Shown here: positions 50,332 through 61,343 of the stretch, piece by piece
How the letters are laid out: each line of letters begins with the position of its first letter
Position numbering within the stretch: position 1 is the first letter of the stretch
Assembly: GCF_004349105.1 (NCBI RefSeq)
Contig: NZ_SMLB01000018.1
Coordinates: 43,307-107,306, forward strand
Direction: 5' to 3'
DNA: 64,000 bases
Source: Jiangella aurantiaca
GTDB taxonomy: Bacteria; Actinomycetota; Actinomycetes; Jiangellales; Jiangellaceae
The notes under the pieces: generated by a model
What the model saw: only the letters and a program-made list of their open reading frames with translations
Database searches by the model: none
What the model was told of the DNA's origin: nothing
Made by a program: the position numbers and the translations under genes

Positions 50332-52176
50332 TCAGGCCTCCTGCACCCGTCCGCCCAGGTGGGTGGCGAGGAACCGCTCGGCCGCGGCGTAGAACCGCTC
50401 GCGGTTCTCCGGCCGGGCCAGGCCGTGGCCCTCGTCGTCGAACAGCAGGTACTCGTGGTCGAGGCCCTTCTCCTCGAGCGCGGCGACGATCTGCTCGGCC
50501 TCGGCGATCTTCACCCGGGGGTCGTTCTTGCCCTGCGCGACAAGCACCGGGATGGTGATCTGGTCGACCTTCGACAGCGGCGAGCGCTCCCACAGCATGT
50601 CGCGCTCGGTCTCGGGGTTGCCGACGCGGTTGTGCATGAGCGCGATCTGCGGCTTCCAGTACTCCGGCACCGACGCGAGCAGCGTGAGCAGGTTCGACGG
50701 CCCGACGATGTCGACGGCGCAGCGGAACACGTCGGGCGTGAACGCGGCGCCGGCCAGCGCGGCGTACCCGCCGTACGAGCCGCCGTAGATGCCGACCCGG
50801 TCGCGGTCGATCAGCCCGTGGCCGACCAGGTGGTCGACGGCGTCGAGGAGGTCGGTGTGCATGGCCCGGCCCCACTGCTTGTTGCCGGCGTTGCCGAACG
50901 CCTTGCCGTAGCCGGTGGAGCCGCGGAAGTTCACCTGGACGCACACGTAGCCGCGGTTGGCGAACCACTGCGCCTCGGGGTCGTAGCCCCAGGTGTCGCG
51001 CGCCCAGGGGCCGCCGTGCACGTCGAGCACCGCCGGCAGGTGCGCGCGGTCGACACCGCGCGGGAAGGTCAGGTAGCCATGCACCGTCAGGCCGTCGCGG
51101 GCGGTGTAGGAGAACGGCTCCATCTCGGCGAGGTCGTACTGCTCCAGCTCCGGACGGTGCGAGAACAGGAACGTCAGGTCGCCGGAGTCGCGGTCGTAGC
51201 GGTAGTACCGGACCGGGCCGTCGGACAGCACGTCGTGCACCAGCCAGGTGCGGTCGTCGCGGACCGGGCGCGAGATGCCCACCTCGCCGCGCAGCCGCTG
51301 CGTCAGCCGCTCGACCTCAGCGCCGAACGCTGGGTCGAGGAAGGTCCAGGACTTGCGCTCCTTGACGAACGTGACGGCCTGCGGCTCCAGCGTCTCGGGG
51401 TGGCGGGCGACGCCGGCGACGTCGTACTCGGAATCCTCGGCGAGCACCGTCTCGTCGCCTGTCGTGAGGTCGACGCGAATCAGCCGGGCGGCGTTGACGC
51501 CGACGCTGGAGAGCAGGTAAGCGGCCGAGCCGTCGCGGCTGAACCCGGCGACGTCGGTGGTGAGGACGTCGTCGGGGCCGATCTCGAACCACGGCTCGTC
51601 GGTGTCGTCGTCGCCGCGGCGGTAGACGACCGCGCCGCCGTCCTCCGTCATCGCCACCCCGCCACGGACGCGCTGCTCGGAGTCGACCAGCCAGCCGGCG
51701 TAGCCGGGGTTGACGGCGACCTTCGTCAGCTCGCGGGTGGCGAGGTCGAAGCGGTAGACGTCGTGCAGCTCCGGGTTGTCGGCGTTCAGCCCGACGAGCA
51801 TGGACGTGGGGTGCCAGCGGTTGTGCTCGAGGATGTGCGCGGTGACCTTGCTCTGCGGCGTGACCAGCGTGGTCTGGCCGGACTCGAGGTCGAGCGCGTA
51901 GAGCCGCCAATCCTCGTCGCCGTCGGTGTCCTGCAGGTACACCAGCGTTCGATCGTCGTGGCAGAACATGAAGGTGCGCACGCCGCGGTGCCGGTCGTGT
52001 GTGACCGGGCGCGCGGCGGCGGGGTCGTCGGCGGGTCCGACCCAGACGTTCAGCACGCCATCCTCCGGGGCGACGAAGCCGAGCCTGGAGCCGTCGGGCG
52101 ACAGCGTGGGGAGCAACCGCTCGGGGTTGCCGAACAGGACGTCCCGGGGGATCAGCGGCACCGCGTCATACATCAT
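50332..52176 (-). CDS. S9 family (prolyl oligopeptidase-type) peptidase
   Basis: 614-residue cytosolic serine peptidase. An N-terminal seven-bladed propeller (repeated strands such as LPTLSPDGSRLGFVAPEDG and DRTLVYLQDTDGDEDWRLYALD) is followed by the alpha/beta hydrolase domain. The nucleophile is in GIYGGSYGGYAAL, aspartate in VAQGKNDPRV and histidine in FDDEGHGLARPENR. Acts as acyl-aminoacyl or dipeptidyl peptidase. Start is one of two adjacent ATGs. Stands alone between the secreted propeller gene and dinG. Confidence 0.9.
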   Translation of the reverse strand: MMYDAVPLIPRDVLFGNPERLLPTLSPDGSRLGFVAPEDGVLNVWVGPADDPAAARPVTHDRHRGVRTFMFCHDDRTLVYLQDTDGDEDWRLYALDLESGQTTLVTPQSKVTAHILEHNRWHPTSMLVGLNADNPELHDVYRFDLATRELTKVAVNPGYAGWLVDSEQRVRGGVAMTEDGGAVVYRRGDDDTDEPWFEIGPDDVLTTDVAGFSRDGSAAYLLSSVGVNAARLIRVDLTTGDETVLAEDSEYDVAGVARHPETLEPQAVTFVKERKSWTFLDPAFGAEVERLTQRLRGEVGISRPVRDDRTWLVHDVLSDGPVRYYRYDRDSGDLTFLFSHRPELEQYDLAEMEPFSYTARDGLTVHGYLTFPRGVDRAHLPAVLDVHGGPWARDTWGYDPEAQWFANRGYVCVQVNFRGSTGYGKAFGNAGNKQWGRAMHTDLLDAVDHLVGHGLIDRDRVGIYGGSYGGYAALAGAAFTPDVFRCAVDIVGPSNLLTLLASVPEYWKPQIALMHNRVGNPETERDMLWERSPLSKVDQITIPVLVAQGKNDPRVKIAEAEQIVAALEEKGLDHEYLLFDDEGHGLARPENRERFYAAAERFLATHLGGRVQEA

Positions 52177-52253
52177 TGCGGCATTCCATCATGGCCCTCG
52201 GACAGGATCGATACGCGGCTGTGGACAACCGCTTTCCGGGCCGTGCGTTCGGG

Positions 52254-52259
52254 TAGGGT
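52254..52259 (+). promoter_or_regulatory. -10 box for leaderless dinG
   Basis: TAGGGT, 7 nt before GTG 52267, with no ribosome-binding site. Confidence 0.4.
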
Positions 52260-52266
52260 CGAGCCG

Positions 52267-54270
52267 GTGAGCCAGGGCGAAGTGACGGCCGGGATGCCTG
52301 ACAGGCCGCCGGCCGAGGGCGCGATAGAAGAACTGTTGACGGCGGCCGTCGGGGCCGTCGGCGGTGCGGAACGCCCTGGTCAGGTCGAGATGGCCGAGGC
52401 GGTCGGCGAGGCGGTGGCCGGCGGCGAGCACCTGCTCGTGCAGGCCGGCACCGGCACCGGCAAGTCGCTGGCCTACCTGGTGCCGTCGCTGCTGCACGCC
52501 GACGCCACCGACGGGCCGGTCATCGTCGCGACGGCGACGCTCGCGCTGCAGGCGCAGCTGGTCGACCGCGACCTCCCGGCTCTGGCGAAGGCGGCCGAGC
52601 CGCTGCTGGGCCGGCTGCCCAGGTGGGCGACGCTCAAAGGCCGGGCCAACTACGCGTGCCTCCATCGCGTCCGCGACGGCGCCCCGGACGACCAGGGCGA
52701 GCTGGTCCCCGTCGAGGAACTGTCCGCGGGTCCGCTGGGTGCTGAGGTGCTGCGGGCCCGCGAGTGGGCCGAGCAGCAGGCCGCGACGGGCGGCACCGGC
52801 GACCGCGACAAGCTCGAACCCGGCGTCAGCGACCGCGCGTGGTCGCAGGTCGCGGTGTCGTCGCGCGAGTGCCTCGGCGCGACGCGCTGCCCGTACGGCC
52901 AGGAGTGCTTCGCCGAGCTGGCCCGGGCCCGCTCCGACGGCGCCGACGTCGTCGTCACCAACCACGCGCTGCTGGCTATCGATGCGCTCGAGGGTCTGCC
53001 GGTGCTGCCCGAGCACGACGTCGTGGTGGTCGACGAGGCGCACGAGCTGGCCGCGCGGGTCACCAGCGTCGCCACGGCCGATCTGTGGCCGGGCGTCATC
53101 GACCGCGCGGCGGTGCGCTCGCGCGCGCACGTCGACGACGGCGACGCCGAAGAGCTGCGCGCGGCGGGGGAGCACCTGCGGGCGGCGCTGCTCGACGCAC
53201 CGGTCGGCCGGCTCGACTCCGTGCCTGAGGGGCTGCTGACGGCGCTGGTCGGCGTGCGCGATGCGGCCCGCGCGGTGCAGTCGGGGTTCGCCGGGTCGGC
53301 GCGCGAGGAGCGGGCCGCCGACGTCGAGGCGGCGCGGCGGGCGGCCAAGACCATGATCGACGACGTGTACGGCACGGCCGAGCGCCTGGTGGCGAACGGC
53401 GAGCACGACGTCGTGTGGGTCGAGGACCGCGAGCGCGGCGGGCGGTCGCTGCGGGTCGCGCCGCTGTCGGTGGCCGGGCTGCTGCGCGAGCGGCTCTTCG
53501 GGCAGAACACCGTCGTGGCGACGTCGGCGACGCTCGAGCTGGGCGGGTCGTTCGACGCCGCCGCGGGGGCGTTCGGGCTGCAGGGGGAGGGGGCGCCGGC
53601 GTGGCGCTCGCTCGACGTCGGGTCGCCGTTCGACTACGGCAGGCAGGCCATCCTCTACGTCGCCCGCGACCTCCCGACGCCCGGCCGCGACGGCCTGCGG
53701 TCCGAGGTGGTCGACGTCCTGGTCGAGCTGATGGCGTCGGCCGGCGGCCGGACGCTGGGCCTGTTCTCGTCGCGGCGGGCGGCACAGGAGGCGGCCGAGG
53801 CGGTGCGCAAGCGGCTGCCCGACCTGCCCGTTCTCTGTCAGGGCGACGACGTGGTGGCGACGCTGCTGCGCACGTTCGCGGCCGACGAGAAGACGTGCCT
53901 GTTCGGGACGTTGTCGCTGTGGCAGGGCGTGGACGTGCCGGGCGGGTCGTGCCAGTTGGTGGTCATCGACCGCATCCCGTTCCCGCGGCCGGACGAGCCG
54001 CTGGCGTCGGCGCGGCAGCGGGCGGTCGAGAAGGCCGGCGGCAACGGCTTCATGTCGGTGGCGGCCACGCACGCGGCGCTGCTGCTGGCGCAGGGCGCCG
54101 GGCGGCTGATCCGCCGGTCGACCGACCGGGGTGTGGTGGCCGTGCTGGACCCGCGGCTGGTGACGGCTCGCTACGGCGGCTACCTGCGGGCGTCGCTGCC
54201 GCCGATGTGGTTCACGACCGACAAGGCGGTCGTCTCCGGGGCACTGCAGCGGCTGGCGGTGTCGTCGTAG
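52267..54270 (+). CDS. dinG: ATP-dependent DNA helicase DinG (XPD-like, Fe-S)
   Basis: 667-residue superfamily-2 5'-3' helicase that removes R-loops and unwinds damaged or structured DNA. Walker A AGTGTGKS near residues 60-67 and DEAH at about 256-259. Four cysteines that would hold the [4Fe-4S] cluster are C131 (NYACLH), C202, C208 and C214 (ECLGATRCPYGQEC). Helicase motif VI is QGAGRLIRRSTDRG. GTG 52267 follows TAGGGT by 7 nt. Convergent with lexA; no LexA box is seen upstream. Confidence 0.93.
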   Translation: MSQGEVTAGMPDRPPAEGAIEELLTAAVGAVGGAERPGQVEMAEAVGEAVAGGEHLLVQAGTGTGKSLAYLVPSLLHADATDGPVIVATATLALQAQLVDRDLPALAKAAEPLLGRLPRWATLKGRANYACLHRVRDGAPDDQGELVPVEELSAGPLGAEVLRAREWAEQQAATGGTGDRDKLEPGVSDRAWSQVAVSSRECLGATRCPYGQECFAELARARSDGADVVVTNHALLAIDALEGLPVLPEHDVVVVDEAHELAARVTSVATADLWPGVIDRAAVRSRAHVDDGDAEELRAAGEHLRAALLDAPVGRLDSVPEGLLTALVGVRDAARAVQSGFAGSAREERAADVEAARRAAKTMIDDVYGTAERLVANGEHDVVWVEDRERGGRSLRVAPLSVAGLLRERLFGQNTVVATSATLELGGSFDAAAGAFGLQGEGAPAWRSLDVGSPFDYGRQAILYVARDLPTPGRDGLRSEVVDVLVELMASAGGRTLGLFSSRRAAQEAAEAVRKRLPDLPVLCQGDDVVATLLRTFAADEKTCLFGTLSLWQGVDVPGGSCQLVVIDRIPFPRPDEPLASARQRAVEKAGGNGFMSVAATHAALLLAQGAGRLIRRSTDRGVVAVLDPRLVTARYGGYLRASLPPMWFTTDKAVVSGALQRLAVSS

Positions 54271-54299
54271 GGCGGTCCTCGTCGCGGCCGCGGGGTTGA

Positions 54300-54343
54300 G
54301 CATCGGCCGGGGCGGGTGGTGGCCTGGACGCCCCGGCCGATGC
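54300..54343. terminator. Bidirectional terminator between dinG and lexA
   Basis: 15-bp perfect inverted repeat GCATCGGCCGGGGCG/CGCCCCGGCCGATGC with a 14-nt loop between two converging stops. No T-run. Confidence 0.75.
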
Positions 54344-54356
54344 CGGCTCAGTGAGC

Positions 54357-55082
54357 TCAGATGCGGCGCATGACCGCGACCACCCGGCCGAGGATGGTGG
54401 CGTCGTCGCCGTCGATGGGCTCGTAGTCGGCGTTGTGCGGCAAGAGCCAGATGTGGCCGTCGCGCTTCTTGAACGTCTTCACCGTCGCCTCGCCGTCGAT
54501 CATCGCCGCGACGATCTCGCCGTTCTCGGCCACCGGCTGCTGCCGGACGACCACCCAGTCGCCGTCGCAGATGGCGGCGTCGACCATGGAGTCGCCGACG
54601 ACGCGCAGCATGAACAGCGTGCCCTCGCCGACCAGCTCGCGCGGCAGCGGGAAGACGTCCTCGACCGCCTGCTCGGCCAACACCGGCCCACCGGCGGCGA
54701 TGCGGCCGACCATCGGTACGTAGGACGGCGTGGGCAGGTTGCTCTCTTCGTCCTCCATCACCTGACGGGTGAAGTCGCCCGGCGCCGTCCCCGGAGGTAG
54801 CACCTCGAGCGCGCGCGGACGGTGCGGGTCGCGGCGGATGTAGCCCTTGTTCTCGAGCACGCCCAGCTGGTGGGCGACGCTGGACGGGCTGGACAGGCCG
54901 GCGGCCTGGCCGATCTCGCGCATGCTGGGCGGGTAGCCGCGACGGCCCACCGACTCGCGGATGACCTCGAGCACCTTGCGCTGCCGCACCGTCAGGTCGG
55001 CGGGATGCTGATGTGTCTCCGGGAAGTTGTGCACCGAGGCGACAGCTGCCTCGCCGCGCTCGTCGTCGTCGTTCCTGGCCAC
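54357..55082 (-). CDS. lexA: SOS repressor LexA
   Basis: 241-residue LexA. Winged-helix DNA-binding domain about 29-95 ([46 protein letters not shown]). Cleavage bond Ala130-Gly131 in GRIAAGGPV, catalytic Ser165 in GDSMVDAAI and Lys202 in ATVKTF. GGAGG lies 7 nt before GTG 55082 and 4 nt before a second GTG at 55085; the former spacing is better. The promoter overlaps a LexA box, so autoregulation is expected. Divergent from the LysM gene. Confidence 0.94.
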   Translation of the reverse strand: MARNDDDERGEAAVASVHNFPETHQHPADLTVRQRKVLEVIRESVGRRGYPPSMREIGQAAGLSSPSSVAHQLGVLENKGYIRRDPHRPRALEVLPPGTAPGDFTRQVMEDEESNLPTPSYVPMVGRIAAGGPVLAEQAVEDVFPLPRELVGEGTLFMLRVVGDSMVDAAICDGDWVVVRQQPVAENGEIVAAMIDGEATVKTFKKRDGHIWLLPHNADYEPIDGDDATILGRVVAVMRRI

Positions 55083-55174
55083 CACGCCACCTCCGGATCG
55101 CTCAATGTCGGTCGATGCGACGGCGCTTCGTAGCGTGCGTTCGAATACGCCTCGCAAGGTCGATTGATGGGGTC

Positions 55175-55203
55175 AGAGTAGCCGGAATGCAGGACACGAT
55201 CAA
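55175..55203 (-). promoter_or_regulatory. lexA promoter
   Basis: TTGATC (55203-55198), 17-nt spacer, TACTCT (55180-55175) on the minus strand. The -35 overlaps the LexA box at 55200-55215 by 4 nt. Confidence 0.7.
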
Positions 55204-55215
55204 ACATCTGTTCGA
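55200..55215. promoter_or_regulatory. LexA (SOS) box 1, lexA/LysM region
   Basis: TCAAACATCTGTTCGA, one mismatch from TCGAAC-N4-GTTCGA. It overlaps the lexA -35 and lies 14 nt upstream of the PafBC-type promoter of the LysM gene, so one LexA dimer could block both directions. Confidence 0.75.
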
Positions 55216-55229
55216 ACGTGTCTCGACTT

Positions 55230-55251
55230 TGTCAGTGGCAGCGTGTACAAC
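55230..55251 (+). promoter_or_regulatory. PafBC-dependent promoter of the LysM gene
   Basis: TGTCAGTGG, 7 nt, TACAAC. Same layout and spacer as the recA motif at 21746-21767. Predicted start near 55258, between the two LexA boxes. Confidence 0.7.
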
Positions 55252-55270
55252 CTTTCGTACAGTCGTTCTA

Positions 55271-55286
55271 TCGAACGGTTGTGCGA
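55271..55286 (+). promoter_or_regulatory. LexA (SOS) box 2, in the LysM gene leader
   Basis: TCGAACGGTTGTGCGA, one mismatch from the SOS consensus, 19 nt before ATG 55306 and just downstream of the PafBC-type promoter. Confidence 0.65.
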
Positions 55287-55305
55287 CACAGACCGGAGGC
55301 TGACC

Positions 55306-55767
55306 ATGGCGACGACGACCTACATCCCGCCGTTCGAGACCCGTGCACGGGTGGTGATCGAGCCCGAGCGCACCGACGCTCCGCCGCGCCGCCACGTCGC
55401 GCGCCGTCGGCCGGCCGGGCGCCCCACGGCGGTGGCGTGCGTGGGTTCGGCCGAGCCCAGCCTGCACGGCTCGCGGCTCACCCGGCGCGGCCGGGTCGTC
55501 GTCGGGTTCGCCTGGCTGCTGCTGATCGTCGCCGGCGTCCTGGCGTTCGTCCGCCCCTGGGGCGGCGCCGAGTCGTCGGGTGGCGGCTCGGCTGCCGTCA
55601 CCACGGTCGAGGTGCGCGGCGGCGACACCCTGTGGGAGCTCGCCGCCGACGTCGCGCCCACGGCCGACCCGCGCGAGACGGTCGCCGCCATCATGGAGCT
55701 GAACGACCTCTCCGCGGCGAGCGACATCCGCCCCGGCGACCTGATCCAGGTTCCGTCCGGCCAGTAG
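55306..55767 (+). CDS. SOS-controlled LysM membrane protein (ChiZ/YneA-like division inhibitor)
   Basis: 153-residue protein. A basic N-terminal cytosolic part is followed by one membrane helix (VGFAWLLLIVAGVLAFV, about residues 65-81) and a short linker, then an extracellular LysM domain (VRGGDTLWELAADVAP ... IRPGDLIQVPSG). Position divergent from lexA and next to nrdR equals Rv2719c (ChiZ) of mycobacteria, DivS and YneA, which arrest division on DNA damage. Ribosome-binding site GGAGG. Two LexA boxes and a PafBC promoter control it. Function is inferred by position and build. Confidence 0.85.
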   Translation: MATTTYIPPFETRARVVIEPERTDAPPRRHVARRRPAGRPTAVACVGSAEPSLHGSRLTRRGRVVVGFAWLLLIVAGVLAFVRPWGGAESSGGGSAAVTTVEVRGGDTLWELAADVAPTADPRETVAAIMELNDLSAASDIRPGDLIQVPSGQ

Positions 55768-56190
55768 CCGATCGGAGTCCGGCGCGCCGGGCGGACGTGG
55801 GCTGGCATCGCCTCCATGCCCTCACACGTCTGCTGGTGTGCCCCAAGCTTTCACCGGGTTTTCTCGAGCGTCGACACGATGACAGGCGTAGTGCGACACG
55901 AGATCTCGTAGTGAATGTGATCTCCGGATCGGCTTACGAGGCCAACGGCGTTCACCTGTGCGCTGAACCGCACGACGCGCCGACGCGCTTGATCGACTCA
56001 TCCATGACCTGCGGCTTTGGAAGACCCTCCGCCGAGTCCGGCGATGTCGGTTGCAGGCGCCCCTCTGGCGGACGTACGGTACCCCTATATCTAGTAGTTA
56101 CACGGGTGTAAGCTGTCCACAGGTAGTGGTCGAGAGTGCACAAGTTGTCCCCATCTCGTCCACAGGTCCAGCGCCGAGGAGGTGCCCCGA
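55768..56190 (+). other. 423-bp region upstream of nrdR
   Basis: I see no gene. It holds candidate NrdR boxes and a TTACAC-GG-GTGTAA palindrome (56098-56111) in its last 110 bp. I looked for a cobalamin riboswitch (expected before a B12-dependent reductase) and found no B12 box. Confidence 0.55.
56082..56129 (+). promoter_or_regulatory. Candidate NrdR operator region
   Basis: CCCCTATATCTAGTAG (56082-56097) resembles the NrdR box (ACACTATATATAGTGT type). CCACAGGTAGTGG (56117-56129) is a weaker dyad centred about 33 bp away, roughly three helical turns, the phasing expected of paired NrdR boxes. Between them is a perfect 14-bp palindrome TTACACGGGTGTAA. Pattern match only. Confidence 0.45.
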
Positions 56191-56706
56191 ATGCACTGTC
56201 CGTTCTGCCGTCACGCCGACAGCCGGGTGGTCGACAGCCGTACCGCTGACGAGGGCACCGTGATCCGCCGGCGGCGGCAGTGCCTGGCTTGCGAACGCCG
56301 GTTCACCACCGTCGAGCAGTTGACGCTCGCCGTGGTGAAGCGGTCCGGGGTCACCGAGCCGTTCAGCCGCGAGAAGGTCGTCGCCGGGGTACGCCGCGCG
56401 TGCCAGGGGAGGGGCGTCAGCGAGGACGCCCTGGCCCGGCTGGCCCAGCGGGTCGAGGAGCAGTTCCGCGCGTCGGGGAGCGCGGAGATTCCGAGCCGCG
56501 AGGTGGGCCTGGCCATCCTGAGCCCGCTGCGCGAGCTGGACGAGGTCGCGTACCTGCGCTTCGCCAGCGTCTACCGCGACTTCGACAGCCTGGCCGACTT
56601 CGAGAACGAGATCGCGACGCTGCGGGCCGACCGCGAGCAGGCCGAGCGTCACCGCGACGAGGACGGCGAGGAACGCGACTCCACGCTGACCGTCGCGGAA
56701 CCGTGA
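56191..56706 (+). CDS. nrdR: Transcriptional repressor NrdR
   Basis: 171-residue ATP-cone repressor of ribonucleotide reductase genes. The zinc ribbon has C3 and C6 (MHCPFCRH) and C31 and C34 ([10 protein letters not shown]). The ATP-cone runs from about residue 49 ([24 protein letters not shown]) to 140. GGAGG at 8 nt before ATG 56191. Cotranscribed with nrdJ, as in streptomycetes. Confidence 0.94.
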   Translation: MHCPFCRHADSRVVDSRTADEGTVIRRRRQCLACERRFTTVEQLTLAVVKRSGVTEPFSREKVVAGVRRACQGRGVSEDALARLAQRVEEQFRASGSAEIPSREVGLAILSPLRELDEVAYLRFASVYRDFDSLADFENEIATLRADREQAERHRDEDGEERDSTLTVAEP

Positions 56707-56781
56707 GCCAGCAGTCCAGCACGACAACCGAATGACAGGCCCGGACACACGGGTAAGTACCGGGGGAAGTGAGGAAGGTCC

Positions 56782-59658
<2,877 letters not shown>

Positions 59659-59668
59659 CGCACGCACC

Positions 59669-59702
59669 ACGACGGCCGCAGGGATCTCCCTGCGGCCGTC
59701 GT
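59669..59702. terminator. Strong terminator after nrdJ
   Basis: 16-bp perfect inverted repeat, arms 59669-59684 and 59687-59702 (ACGACGGCCGCAGGGA and complement), with a minimal loop, between the converging stops of nrdJ and the DUF998 gene. Confidence 0.8.
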
Positions 59703-59715
59703 CGCGTTCACGGGG

Positions 59716-60384
59716 TCAGCGCGCCATCCGGGCGCAGGTGACGGCCAGCCAGGTCCAGCCGGCCAGGATGCCGGCCGTGAAGGCGAGCACGCCCCAGCTG
59801 GCGCCCGCGCTCGCCGACACGGCGAGGAAGCCGCCCAGGACCAGCACCCCACTGGCGACGGAGTACGCGGCACCGGCGCGGCCGGTCCGGCGCAGCCGGC
59901 GGCCCAGCGCGAAGCACGCGATCGCCAGGCAGGTGAACCCGACGGTGCCGGCGGCCAGGTGGGCGAGCCCGTGCCAGCTCATGGTGTCGGCGGCCGAGGC
60001 GGGCGTGCCGGGCGGGAAGCCCTCGACCGGGTCGGCGACGAAGGCGGCCGCGGCCAGCAGCGACACCCCGAACACGCCGACCAGCCGGGGCGCCCATGTG
60101 CCGGCGAGCCCCGTCCGGCGCAGCCCCGCGGCGGCCGCCAGCGTCAGCGCCGCGGCGACGACGAAGTTCGTGATCTGCACCCAGCCGTAGTCGCCGTTGG
60201 CCAGCACACTCGCGGCGTGCCGGCTCGGGTCGTAGCCGTCGCGGAGGAGGTACTGCCCGACGACGGTCGCGACGTACAGCGGGCCGGCGACGATCCCGGC
60301 GGTGAGCAGGCGGCGGGAGGCCCGGCCGGCCTCGGTGGTCGAGGCGGCGGTGGTAGCGGAGGCGGTGGCGGCTATGGCGGTCAT
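59716..60384 (-). CDS. DUF998 family membrane protein
   Basis: 222-residue membrane protein with about six helices: RLLTAGIVAGPLYVATVVGQ, VQITNFVVAAALTLAAAAGLRR, LVGVFGVSLLAAAAFVADPVEGFPPGTP and the DTMSWHGLAHLAAGTVGFTCL segment with a conserved His. Typical DUF998; function unknown. ATG 60384 follows GGAAGGA. The promoter side has an AT-rich TTGACA box at 60448-60453. Confidence 0.8.
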   Translation of the reverse strand: MTAIAATASATTAASTTEAGRASRRLLTAGIVAGPLYVATVVGQYLLRDGYDPSRHAASVLANGDYGWVQITNFVVAAALTLAAAAGLRRTGLAGTWAPRLVGVFGVSLLAAAAFVADPVEGFPPGTPASAADTMSWHGLAHLAAGTVGFTCLAIACFALGRRLRRTGRAGAAYSVASGVLVLGGFLAVSASAGASWGVLAFTAGILAGWTWLAVTCARMAR

Positions 60385-60447
60385 GATCCGGTCCTTCCGA
60401 GGCGTCGTGTGAGCGGCTGACCCAACGGTCCCACCGAAAATAAAAAC

Positions 60448-60453
60448 TGTCAA
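60448..60453 (-). promoter_or_regulatory. TTGACA -35 next to an AT-rich tract (DUF998 gene)
   Basis: On the minus strand, a perfect TTGACA is followed by TTTTTATTTT, the most AT-rich stretch in this neighbourhood, then a GC-rich region with no good -10 at 17 nt. This could be a repressor-type operator rather than a simple promoter. Confidence 0.35.
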
Positions 60454-60503
60454 GACGCCTGGAGTTGTCGGTGGGCGCGCACGGCGCCGGCGGACGGCGA
60501 CGT

Positions 60504-61325
60504 TCAGTGCCGGGGCTTGACGCCCGCGACCAGCTCCTTCACCCGGGCCGGCTCGACGAAGCGGGCACGGACGGCGCCGCCGGCGAGCTTGCGGATCAGC
60601 GCGTCCTCCGGCAGCGGCGCCTGTGACGCCACCAGCACGACGTTGCCGTACCGGCGGCCGCGCAGCTGGCCCGGCTCCGCGATCATCGCGACGTGCGCGA
60701 ACACCTCCAGCGCCGTCGCCGCCTCGACCCGCGACTCCCGCACCTGCGCGGTGTCGGCGATGTTGCCGACGTACACGCCGCCGGCGGTCAGCACCCGCGC
60801 GGCCTCCGCGTAGAACCCGACGTCAGCCAGGTGCGGCGGCACCTGCGCACCGTCGAAGGCGTCCCGGATGACGACGGCGGAGTACACGTCCGGCAGCGAC
60901 CGCAGCCCGTCCAGCCCGTCCATGGCCTTCAACCGCAGTCCTCGCACCGCCCGCAGCGCGAACGCCTGCCGCATCAGCCGGACCAGCAGGGCGTCGACCT
61001 CGAACACCGTCTGCGGCGAGCCGGGCCGCGTCGCCGCCACGTAGCGCGCGAGGGTGCAGGCGGCCCCACCGATGTGGACGGCGGATAGGGGCTCACCGGG
61101 CGGCGCAGCGACGTCGAGGACGTGGCCGGCCCACTGCATGTACTCGAAGTCCAGCCGGGTCGGGTCGCCCAGGTGGACGTACGAACTGGACACCCCGTTG
61201 ACGAAAATCGACCAGCCGCCCGGGTCGGAGCGGTCCGGCACCAGCTCCGCCGTGCCGGAGTCGATGTGATGGACTCCGGCGAACCACTCGGGACGGGGGC
61301 GGTCGCTGCCACGGGACGGGGACAC
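60504..61325 (-). CDS. Spermidine synthase-like methyltransferase-fold protein
   Basis: 273-residue protein of the polyamine-synthase/Rossmann fold: VLDVAAPPGEPLSAVHIGGAACTLARYVAATRPGS, then VFEVDALLVRLMRQAFAL, and the central DVYSAVVIRDAFDGAQVPPHLAD, corresponding to the catalytic Asp region. The TPGGGG-type loop is replaced by AAPPGEP and IGGAACTLAR. Actinobacterial relatives are annotated as fused spermidine synthase-like proteins, and activity on polyamines is unproven. GTG 61325 is the best start near the family opening (SPSRGSDRPRPEWFAGVHH). Confidence 0.78.
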   Translation of the reverse strand: MSPSRGSDRPRPEWFAGVHHIDSGTAELVPDRSDPGGWSIFVNGVSSSYVHLGDPTRLDFEYMQWAGHVLDVAAPPGEPLSAVHIGGAACTLARYVAATRPGSPQTVFEVDALLVRLMRQAFALRAVRGLRLKAMDGLDGLRSLPDVYSAVVIRDAFDGAQVPPHLADVGFYAEAARVLTAGGVYVGNIADTAQVRESRVEAATALEVFAHVAMIAEPGQLRGRRYGNVVLVASQAPLPEDALIRKLAGGAVRARFVEPARVKELVAGVKPRH

Positions 61326-61331
61326 GAGCGA

Positions 61332-61337
61332 TAGGTT
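61332..61337 (+). promoter_or_regulatory. -10 box for leaderless aldo/keto reductase gene
   Basis: TAGGTT, 6 nt before ATG 61344, between divergent genes. Confidence 0.4.
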
Positions 61338-61343
61338 CGCAGC

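Noticed and set aside
55952..56143. 63-codon minus-strand frame upstream of nrdR
   Set aside because: It crosses the candidate NrdR boxes and has no ribosome-binding site.
55768..56190. Cobalamin riboswitch before nrdR/nrdJ
   Set aside because: No B12 box or paired core was found.
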